From JBFKMV01 sp041629655 (GTDB taxonomy: Bacteria > Acidobacteriota > Polarisedimenticolia > Polarisedimenticolales > Polarisedimenticolaceae), in NCBI GenBank assembly GCA_041629655.1, contig JBFKMV010000086.1, positions 1 through 19,928 of the forward strand: a DNA stretch of 19,928 bases, in the 5' to 3' direction. A model generated the notes under the pieces. It was not told the DNA's origin, searched no databases, and worked only from the letters and a program-made list of their open reading frames with translations. Position 1 is the stretch's first letter. The number at the start of each line of letters is the position of its first letter. This document shows positions 14,498 to 19,928 of the stretch, piece by piece. The translations under genes were made by a program, and so were the position numbers.

Positions 14498-15262
14498 ATG
14501 AAGTACCGCATCACATTCCCGTCGCGCCCCGGCGGCGGCGCTCGCGGCTGGGGCGAGGTCCTGCTCTGGCTGCTCGGCGGCGGCGCGCTGGTGCTGACGG
14601 TCTTCGGGCTGACCTTCTACATGGCGATGAAGGTCGAGATGCGCTCCACCGAGGTCATGGTGCCCGAGCTGACCGGCCTCTCGATGGAGGAGGCGAACGC
14701 CAAGGCCTCACCGCTGGGACTGGTGCTTCAGGTGGCCGACCGCCGCCACGACCCGCGGGTCGCCAGCGGCCGCGTGCTCCAGCAGCAGCCCGCCGGGGGG
14801 TCGCGAGTCCGCGAGGGCCGCAAGCTCAAGCTGGTGCTGAGTCTCGGCGGCCGCGTGCTGACCGTTCCCGATCTCGTCGGCGAGGCCGATCGGGCGGTGG
14901 AGATCCGGCTGCGACAGGACGGGTTCGCGCCCGGCGACCACGCACGCGTCGGCTCGCGCGACGCGCCGTCGGGCAGCATCCTGGCGCAGGTGCCGCCGCC
15001 GGGCAGCCCCGGCGTGCCCAACACGCGCGTGCACCGGCTGGTCTCGTCGGGTCCGCCCGACCTGGCCTGGGTGATGCCCGACCTGATCGGCCGCCCGCGC
15101 GACCAGGTCGAGCGCTGGCTCGAGGCGACCCGCTTCCGGCGCGGCCCCGTGCGCACCATCCGCGCGCCCGGCGAGCCCCCGGGAACGGTCGTGGGCCAGC
15201 TGCCGCTCGCGGGGTACCCGATCCGCCGGAATGATATCGTCGAATTGACCGTGGCCCGGTGA
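14498..15262 (+). CDS. Membrane-anchored protein with three PASTA domains, no kinase
   Basis: A 254-residue protein with a short basic cytoplasmic N-terminus, one transmembrane helix at about 20-42, and three extracytoplasmic PASTA repeats at about 52-117, 119-186 and 190-253. Each repeat opens with the V-P-x-L-x-G type start (VPELTGLSMEEA, VPDLVGEADRAV, MPDLIGRPRDQV) and contains the G-x-V-x-x-Q-x-P strand (GRVLQQQPAGG, GSILAQVPPPGS, GTVVGQLPLAG). PASTA repeats in other proteins bind peptidoglycan or muropeptides and are usually attached to Ser/Thr kinases or penicillin-binding proteins. Neither partner is fused here, so the output is unknown. ATG 14498 has GGAG upstream. It lies between rsmB and rpe with short gaps, so it is probably part of the operon. 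Confidence 0.93.
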   Translation: MKYRITFPSRPGGGARGWGEVLLWLLGGGALVLTVFGLTFYMAMKVEMRSTEVMVPELTGLSMEEANAKASPLGLVLQVADRRHDPRVASGRVLQQQPAGGSRVREGRKLKLVLSLGGRVLTVPDLVGEADRAVEIRLRQDGFAPGDHARVGSRDAPSGSILAQVPPPGSPGVPNTRVHRLVSSGPPDLAWVMPDLIGRPRDQVERWLEATRFRRGPVRTIRAPGEPPGTVVGQLPLAGYPIRRNDIVELTVAR

Positions 15263-15272
15263 TGCGGCGGCA

Positions 15273-15278
15273 GGAGGT
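15273..15278 (+). promoter_or_regulatory. Strong Shine-Dalgarno site setting the GTG start of rpe
   Basis: GGAGGT at 15273-15278, six bases before GTG 15285, is the strongest ribosome site in the plus-strand run and decides in favour of the GTG start. It suggests that rpe is translated independently of the upstream gene, unlike its overlapping neighbours. Confidence 0.8.
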
Positions 15279-15284
15279 GACGAC

Positions 15285-15968
15285 GTGGCAGCCGTGATCG
15301 CTCCTTCGATCCTGTCGGCGGACTTCGCGCGGCTCGGCGAGCAGGTGCGCGAGGTGGAGCGCGGCGGCGCGGCGCTGATCCACGTCGACGTGATGGACGG
15401 CCACTTCGTGCCCAACATCACCATCGGCCCGGCGGTCACCGCCGCCGTGCGCCGGACGACCGATCTGCCGCTGGATTGCCATCTGATGATCGAGCATCCC
15501 GACCGCTACCTCGAACCGTTCGTCAAGGCGGGAGCCGACATGATCTCGGTGCACGTGGAAACCGTGGTGCACCTGGACCGCACCGTGCACGCGATCCGCG
15601 ATCTCGGCGCCAAGGCGGGGGTCGTGCTCAACCCGGCGACGCCGCTGCACGCGCTCGACGACATCCTGCCCGAGACCGACTACGTGCTGCTGATGTCGGT
15701 CAATCCGGGCTTCGGCGGCCAGCGCTTGATCCGCCCGGTGCTGGACAAGCTGCGCGCGCTGCGCGCCCGGATCGAGCGCGAGGGCCTGTCGACGCGGATC
15801 GAGATCGACGGCGGCGTGACGGTGGAGAACCTGGAACAGGTGGCCTCGACCGGCGTGGACATGATCGTCACCGGCTCGGCGATCTTCGGCACCGAGGACC
15901 CGCAGGCGACGACCCGGGCGATGGTCGAACGCCTGGCGGCGCTGGCCGAGCATGGGCAGCGCGCCTGA
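15285..15968 (+). CDS. rpe: Ribulose-phosphate 3-epimerase
   Basis: TIM-barrel metalloenzyme that interconverts ribulose 5-phosphate and xylulose 5-phosphate in the pentose phosphate or Calvin cycle. The 227-residue protein shows the complete signature set: APSILSADFARL at 6-17, HVDVMDGHFVPNITIGP at 33-49 with metal ligands H33 and D35, LDCHLMIEHPDRY with H66, SVNPGFGGQRLI at 138-149, EIDGGV with catalytic D175, and the phosphate-binding TGSAIFG near 196-202. GTG 15285 follows a strong ribosome site. The last 17 bases overlap the thioesterase gene. A position after rsmB and a PASTA gene is seen in several bacterial groups; I know of no functional reason for it. Confidence 0.97.
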   Translation: MAAVIAPSILSADFARLGEQVREVERGGAALIHVDVMDGHFVPNITIGPAVTAAVRRTTDLPLDCHLMIEHPDRYLEPFVKAGADMISVHVETVVHLDRTVHAIRDLGAKAGVVLNPATPLHALDDILPETDYVLLMSVNPGFGGQRLIRPVLDKLRALRARIEREGLSTRIEIDGGVTVENLEQVASTGVDMIVTGSAIFGTEDPQATTRAMVERLAALAEHGQRA

Positions 15969-16395
15969 GCCGCCCCGCGGCGGCGCGACCCGCGTCTCGA
16001 CGCGCGTTCGCTACCCGGAGACCGACCGCATGGGGGTGGCCTACCACGGCCATTACCTGGTGTGGTTCGAGCTCGGACGCACCGAATTGCTGCGGGGACT
16101 GGGCAACACCTACGCGGATCTGGAGCAGCGGCGCGGGATCCACTTCCCGGTGGTGGAAGTCGGGGCGCGATACTACAATCCCGCGCGCTACGACGACGTG
16201 ATCCACGTGGATACGCGGCTGGTCCGGCTCGGCGGCGTCCGGATGCGCTTCGACTACGGGGTGCTCCGGGAATCCGACGGGCGACGGCTGGCCGGCGGGT
16301 TCACCGTGCACGCCGCGGTCGGCCGGGATGGCCGCCCCGTTCGTCTACCCGAGGACCTCAGGCGTAAGCTGGAGACGGTGCTGGATCGTGGGTAA
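15952..16395 (+). CDS. Acyl-CoA thioesterase of the YbgC/4-hydroxybenzoyl-CoA thioesterase family
   Basis: Single hot-dog domain of 147 residues. The block RVRYPETDRMGVAYHGHYLVWFELGRTELLR (19-48) matches the YbgC/4HBT signature, with candidate catalytic D25 and the Y31/H32 pair, and a typical helix-to-strand follow-on (GARYYNPARYDDVIHVDTRL). Members hydrolyse acyl-CoA thioesters; YbgC is associated with the Tol-Pal cell-envelope system in proteobacteria, though no tol or pal gene is visible here. ATG 15952 lies within the end of rpe, with only a weak ribosome site, and its stop overlaps the bamD GTG by eight bases. The first 12 residues are a variable lead-in. Substrate is unknown. Confidence 0.92.
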   Translation: MGSAPEPPRGGATRVSTRVRYPETDRMGVAYHGHYLVWFELGRTELLRGLGNTYADLEQRRGIHFPVVEVGARYYNPARYDDVIHVDTRLVRLGGVRMRFDYGVLRESDGRRLAGGFTVHAAVGRDGRPVRLPEDLRRKLETVLDRG

Positions 16396-17203
16396 CAGAC
16401 CGCGCAGGCGATGGCTCGTGATCGGGCTGCTGGCGCTGCTCGCCGTCTCCGGCTGCGCGGGACGCAAGGGCGTGGTGCCCACGAGCACGCTGTCGGCCGA
16501 GGCGATGTACCGGCAGGCGATGACGCTGCTCGAGCAGCGCAGCCTGCGCAAGGCGCGGACCGTGCTGGAGCGGATCGGCGGGCAGTACACGCAGAAGAAC
16601 CGCACGGTGCTGGAGCCGCTGGTCCGGCTGGCCCTGGCCGACGTGTCGTTCTACGAGGGCACCGACCTGGCGTTGATCGACTCGCGGGCGCTGTACCTCG
16701 ACTTCGTGACGTTGTACGCCGACCACCCGCTGGCCCCGTACGCACAGCTCCAGGCCGGCGTGTGCTCGCTGCGACAGGCCAGCCATCCGGCGCGCGACCA
16801 GAGCGAGACGCTGCGCGCGATCGCCGACCTGCGCGACGTGGTCCGTCGCTACCCGGATTCGAAATACGCCCGCGCGGCCCGCGACAAGATCGACGAGGCC
16901 GAGATGCTGCTGGCCGAGCACGAGTTCCTCGTCGGCGCCTTCTACCTGGGCAAGAAGAAGTACCAGGCGGCCGCGCAACGCTTCAAGACGATCATCGAGC
17001 AGTACCCGCGCTACCCGGAGAAGGAGAAGCTGTTCTTCCACCTCGGCCAGTCGCTGGTGCTGGCCGCCGACAACGTCGAGGGCAAGGTCTACCTGGACCG
17101 TCTGCTCGCGGACTACCCGGACAGCGAATGGGCGGGCCGCGCGCGCAAGTTGCTGCCGCGGGCCGCGGGCGAGCAGCAGGCCGACGGGAACGCCGGCTCG
17201 TGA
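16388..17203 (+). CDS. bamD: BamD-like outer-membrane assembly lipoprotein with TPR-type repeats
   Basis: A 271-residue lipoprotein: basic start, hydrophobic core at 9-19 and lipobox AVSGC with C23 as the lipidated residue. The mature part is a series of TPR-like helical hairpins: LSAEAMYRQAMTLLEQRSLRKARTVLERI at 35-63, later YLGKKKYQAAAQRFKTIIEQYPRYPEKEKLFFHLGQSL (186-223) and YLDRLLADYPDSEWAGRARKLL (235-256). The repeated YP-(D/R) closings are typical of the BamD/YfiO (outer membrane assembly lipoprotein) family. Length matches. GTG 16388 is chosen since it gives a clean signal peptide and overlaps the thioesterase stop. The family match is good, but other TPR lipoproteins exist, so the specific BamD role is likely and not certain. 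Confidence 0.85.
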   Translation: MGNRPRRRWLVIGLLALLAVSGCAGRKGVVPTSTLSAEAMYRQAMTLLEQRSLRKARTVLERIGGQYTQKNRTVLEPLVRLALADVSFYEGTDLALIDSRALYLDFVTLYADHPLAPYAQLQAGVCSLRQASHPARDQSETLRAIADLRDVVRRYPDSKYARAARDKIDEAEMLLAEHEFLVGAFYLGKKKYQAAAQRFKTIIEQYPRYPEKEKLFFHLGQSLVLAADNVEGKVYLDRLLADYPDSEWAGRARKLLPRAAGEQQADGNAGS

Positions 17204-18342
17204 CGCGGGTCCTGGTGCTCGGCGCGGGCCGGGTCGGCGGCCTGATCGCCACCGACCTCGCCGCGGACGCCGGGCTGGCGGTCACGGTCGCCGACCGGCG
17301 CCCGGAGCCGCTGGAGCGTCTCTCCGCGACCGCCGGCGTGGCGACGCGCGTGGCCGACCTGGCCGACGCCGCCGCGCTGAGGAGCGCGATCGACGAGGCC
17401 GACCTGGTGGTGGGCGCGGTTCCCGGGGCGCTCGGGTTCGCCGTGCTGCGCACGGTGATCGAGGCCGCCAAGCCGTGCGTCGACATCTCGTTCCTCCCCG
17501 AGGACCCGCTGGAGCTGCACGCCGCGGCGCGCCGGCGCGGGATTCCGGTCGTGGTCGACTGCGGCGTGGCCCCGGGGCTGTCGAACCTGCTGGCCGGTCG
17601 CGAGGTGGCGGCGCTGGACGAGGCCGAGGAGGTCGAGATCCTGGTCGGCGGGCTGCCGTTCCGCCGCGTCCGGCCCCACGAGTACCGCTCCGTGTTCTCG
17701 CCCGCCGACGTGATCGAGGAGTACACCCGTCCCTGCCGGATGCGCGTCGGTGGCCGCGACGTGGTGCGGCCGGCCCTGTCCGGGATCGAGCTGGTGGACT
17801 TTGCCGAGGTCGGGACGCTGGAATCGTTCAACACCGACGGCCTGCGCTCGCTGCTCAAGACGCTGGACGTGCCGACGCTGCGCGAGAAGACGCTGCGCTG
17901 GCCCGGGCACGCCGAGCGGATGCGGATGCTGCGCGAGACGGGGTTCTTCGACGAGACGCCCGTCCGCGTGGGCGAGATCGAGATCGCGCCGCGCCGGCTG
18001 ACCGAGTCGCTGCTGTTCCGCGCCTGGGCGCGGCCCGCCGACGAGGAGGAGTTCACGCTGCTCCGCGTGACCGTCGACGGCCGCCGCGCGGGTCGCCGCG
18101 AACGGATCGTGTGGACGCTGTTCGACCGCACCGACGCCGCGACCGGTCACACGTCGATGGCGCGCACCACCGGCTTCCCGTGCGCGATCGTCGCCCGGCT
18201 GCTCGCCGCGGGCGCCTGGAGCGAGCCCGGCGTCCACCCGCCGGAGCGGCTCGGGCGCGACGCCGGGCTGACCACGCGGCTGCTGGCCGAGCTGGAACGG
18301 CGAGGCGTCGTGCTGCGCCGCACCACCGAGGCGCCGGCCTGA
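17200..18342 (+). CDS. Saccharopine dehydrogenase family protein
   Basis: NAD(P)-dependent oxidoreductase of 380 residues. An N-terminal Rossmann fold starts MTRVLVLGAGRVGGLIATDLA with the GAGRVGG dinucleotide loop at 8-14. The catalytic/C-terminal part has the family hallmarks DCGVAPGLSNLLAG (120-133), HEYRSVFSPADVIEEYTRP (160-178), TLESFNTDGLRSLLKTL and EKTLRWPGHAERM. This C-terminal pattern is that of saccharopine-dehydrogenase-type enzymes (lysine metabolism) and their bacterial relatives such as carboxynorspermidine dehydrogenase. The exact substrate cannot be decided. GTG 17200 overlaps the bamD stop as GTGA. It is the last gene of the plus-strand run; only 15 bases separate it from the convergent DUF72 gene. 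Confidence 0.93.
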   Translation: MTRVLVLGAGRVGGLIATDLAADAGLAVTVADRRPEPLERLSATAGVATRVADLADAAALRSAIDEADLVVGAVPGALGFAVLRTVIEAAKPCVDISFLPEDPLELHAAARRRGIPVVVDCGVAPGLSNLLAGREVAALDEAEEVEILVGGLPFRRVRPHEYRSVFSPADVIEEYTRPCRMRVGGRDVVRPALSGIELVDFAEVGTLESFNTDGLRSLLKTLDVPTLREKTLRWPGHAERMRMLRETGFFDETPVRVGEIEIAPRRLTESLLFRAWARPADEEEFTLLRVTVDGRRAGRRERIVWTLFDRTDAATGHTSMARTTGFPCAIVARLLAAGAWSEPGVHPPERLGRDAGLTTRLLAELERRGVVLRRTTEAPA

Positions 18343-18357
18343 CCGCCGCGGTACGGC

Positions 18358-19248
18358 TCAGAACAACCGCTCGCGCTGCACCGTCGTGATCGGCTCCAGG
18401 TCGGGATAGACCTGCACCAGGCTCTCGGGCGCCGCCGGTCGCCGCTGCTCGATCAGGTGCCGTAGCTGCAACGCGTTGACCAGCGCCTGGCCGCGGAAGT
18501 GGTTGTTCTGCACCACCAGCAGCTCCGCGGCCTGGCCCGCCATCGATCGCGCGGCGTCGGCCAGCGGCTCCAGCTCGGCGACCGGGTAGAGATAGTCGTA
18601 CCGCGCGTCGCGGCCCGCGCCCTCGCGAAACCAGTTCGCGCGGTTGCGGCCGTGCAGCCTGACGTAGGCCAGCGGTGCCGTCACGCGCGGCCGCGCCGGG
18701 GCGGTCGAGCGGCCGACCCGCGGCTGGTCGACCACGCACCAGCCCGCGCGGCGCTCGCGCAGCCAGGCCGCCGCCTCGTCCCGGTCCCACGAGACGTGCC
18801 GCACCTCGACCGCCACGGGCCAGCCCGCGACCCGCTCCAGGATCCGCGAGAGCCGCTCGCGCGCGGGTTCGCCCCAGTGGAAGGACTGCGGGAACTGGAC
18901 CAGCAGCGCCGACAGGCGTTCCGCCTCCAGCAGCGGTCGCAGCCCGTCGAGCGTCGGCGGCACCGCGGCGTCGAGGTCCGGATCGCGCTCGTGCGTCCAG
19001 GAGCGGTGCGCCTTGGCGGCAAAGCGGAACCGCGCCTGCGACTCGGTGCGGCGGAGCCACGACAGCGCCGTCCGGGCCGTGTTCGGACGGTAGAACGTGC
19101 TGTTGATCTCGACCAGCTCGACGAACCGCGCCACGAAGGCCAGCCGGTCGAAGCCCCGCGCTGCGCCCGGCGGGTAGACCACGCCGGCCCAGTCGGGGTA
19201 GTCCCAGCCGGCGACTCCGATCCGGATCCGGGCCGCGTGCTCCGCCAC
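18358..19248 (-). CDS. DUF72 (YecE-like) family protein
   Basis: A 296-residue protein of the DUF72 family, a TIM-barrel-like fold of unknown biochemical function. Visible family features are the opening RIRIGVAGWDYPDWAGVVYP, then VELVEINSTFYRPNTARTALSW, FRFAAKAHRSWTHER, LLVQFPQSFHW, VAVEVRHVSW, YVRLHGRN and the YDYLYP stretch, and near the C-terminus LLVVQNNHFRGQALVNALQL. I prefer GTG 19248, 11 codons before the conserved part begins and with GGAGA upstream; a longer reading from GTG 19296 (MLVWFNAGEQ) has no ribosome site. It is a single gene, convergent with the operon to its left and divergent from the methyltransferase to its right. Confidence 0.9.
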   Translation of the reverse strand: MAEHAARIRIGVAGWDYPDWAGVVYPPGAARGFDRLAFVARFVELVEINSTFYRPNTARTALSWLRRTESQARFRFAAKAHRSWTHERDPDLDAAVPPTLDGLRPLLEAERLSALLVQFPQSFHWGEPARERLSRILERVAGWPVAVEVRHVSWDRDEAAAWLRERRAGWCVVDQPRVGRSTAPARPRVTAPLAYVRLHGRNRANWFREGAGRDARYDYLYPVAELEPLADAARSMAGQAAELLVVQNNHFRGQALVNALQLRHLIEQRRPAAPESLVQVYPDLEPITTVQRERLF

Positions 19249-19333
19249 GGTCGCTGGTCTCCGTCGCTGTTCGCCCGCATTGAACCACACCAGCACGGGA
19301 ATTTGCGACGCGCGGGCAGCGTTGCGGTGTGCG

Positions 19334-19362
19334 TTGCCGGGACCCAGGGTTCGCTGTAACGT
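19334..19362 (+). promoter_or_regulatory. Candidate promoter of the arsenite methyltransferase gene
   Basis: TTGCCG (19334-19339) and TAACGT (19357-19362) are spaced by 17 bases, about 36 bases before the ATG at 19398. The leader contains a small hairpin, CCCGC (19372-19376) against GCGGG (19381-19385), and GGGGAG as ribosome site. No clear ArsR-type operator was seen. Confidence 0.45.
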
Positions 19363-19397
19363 AGCGGGACCCCCGCATCCGCGGGACCGGGGAGCAC

Positions 19398-19928
19398 ATG
19401 GGCTATCTGGAGACCACGCAGCAGGTGTACCGCGAGGCCGCGCAGACGCCGGACCCCGGGCTGTGCTGCACCACGTCGCCGACCTGGACCCTGCCCGGCC
19501 TGGTGATCCCGCCGCGGATGCTCGAGATGAACTACGGCTGCGGCAGCACCGTGCATCCGCGGGATCTCGCCGGGGAGCCGACGGTGCTGTACGTCGGCGT
19601 CGGCGGCGGAATGGAGCTGCTGCAGTTCGCCTACTTCAGCCGCAAGCCGGGCGGCGTGATCGGCATCGATCCGGTTTCGGAGATGCGCGACGCGGCGCGG
19701 ACGAACCTCGCCGAGGCGGCCCGGGTCAACCCGTGGTTCGGCGAGGCATCGGTGGCCTTGCGCGACGGCAACGCGCTGGCGCTCGGCATCGAGGACGCCA
19801 CGGTCGACGTGGCGGCCCAGAACTGCCTGTTCAACATCTTCCAGCCCGACGACCTGCGTCGCGCGCTGGCCGAGGTCCATCGCGTGCTGCGGCCGCACGG
19901 CCGCTTCGTGCTCTCCGATCCGATCGCG
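19398..19928 (+). CDS. arsM: Arsenosugar-type arsenite S-adenosylmethionine methyltransferase (N-terminal part, cut by window edge)
   Basis: The first 177 codons of a SAM-dependent methyltransferase; the frame runs to the window edge. It starts MGYLETTQQVYREAAQTP and has the cysteine sites GLCCTT (C23, C24) and MNYGCGSTVHPRDL (C48) found in the arsenosugar-biosynthesis ArsM group. The SAM loop is VLYVGVGGGMELLQFAYFSR (63-82), the acidic strand end is GVIGIDPVSEM (D91), and VAAQNCLFNIF (138-148) holds a third conserved Cys (C143). Known ArsM enzymes bind As(III) through cysteines and add methyl groups; this subfamily is linked to arsenosugar synthesis, often beside a radical-SAM arsS gene, which would lie beyond the window. 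ATG 19398 has GGGGAG just upstream. Recognition is from memory of the family pattern. Confidence 0.82.
   Translation, partial: MGYLETTQQVYREAAQTPDPGLCCTTSPTWTLPGLVIPPRMLEMNYGCGSTVHPRDLAGEPTVLYVGVGGGMELLQFAYFSRKPGGVIGIDPVSEMRDAARTNLAEAARVNPWFGEASVALRDGNALALGIEDATVDVAAQNCLFNIFQPDDLRRALAEVHRVLRPHGRFVLSDPIA

Noticed and set aside
19364..19387. Repeated GCGGGAC before arsM, considered as an operator.
   Set aside because: The two copies are only seven bases long in a GC-rich leader, and do not match any ArsR-type palindrome I know.

Overview
The window is a gene-dense, very GC-rich (roughly 70% by eye) piece of a bacterial chromosome. The organism looks Gram-negative (diderm). It carries a BamD-type outer-membrane assembly lipoprotein, other lipoprotein signals, the murein-recycling ligase Mpl, and a FecR/DUF6600-type exported protein. 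It also has an editing-domain-less (type 3) ProRS, a stand-alone PASTA protein between rsmB and rpe, and an arsenosugar-type ArsM. That mix would fit an Acidobacteriota-like or deltaproteobacterial/myxobacterial-like lineage, but this placement is inference. I see no tRNA, rRNA, CRISPR array, insertion sequence, phage gene or attachment site.

Layout. (1) 1-2039, minus strand: ECF sigma factor, zinc-finger anti-sigma factor and a membrane protein with a bactofilin-like polymer-forming segment (cut by the window edge). The three overlap end to start and sit behind a candidate autoregulated ECF promoter. (2) 2136-5171, minus: proS, preceded by an endonuclease V / protein-L-isoaspartate methyltransferase pair overlapping by ATGA; the methyltransferase has an export (probably lipoprotein) signal. 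(3) 5294-9127, plus: small lipoprotein, patatin-like phospholipase, mpl and a class I glutamine amidotransferase, an envelope-flavoured run. (4) 9220-11400, minus: a large exported FecR-domain protein with a Trp/Tyr-rich middle and an Arg/Pro/Ser-rich tail, ended by a strong intrinsic terminator. (5) 11640-18342, plus: an eight-gene run, def-fmt-rsmB-PASTA protein-rpe-thioesterase-bamD-saccharopine dehydrogenase-like. (6) 18358-19248, minus: a DUF72 protein. (7) 19398 to the edge, plus: the first 177 codons of an arsenosugar-type arsenite methyltransferase.

How the genes work together. Ten neighbouring gene pairs overlap by 1 to 20 bases (ATGA, GTGA, TTGA, TGATG and longer), and seven genes start with GTG or TTG, so translational coupling is pervasive. 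The def operon joins formylation of the initiator tRNA, deformylation of nascent proteins and rRNA methylation with pentose-phosphate metabolism and outer-membrane assembly. Most of the window is housekeeping. The least explained parts are the ECF/anti-sigma/polymer-forming operon, the exported isoaspartate methyltransferase next to endonuclease V, the Mur-ligase/amidotransferase pair, and the FecR-domain protein. I found no clear evidence of a wholly new defence or mobile system.
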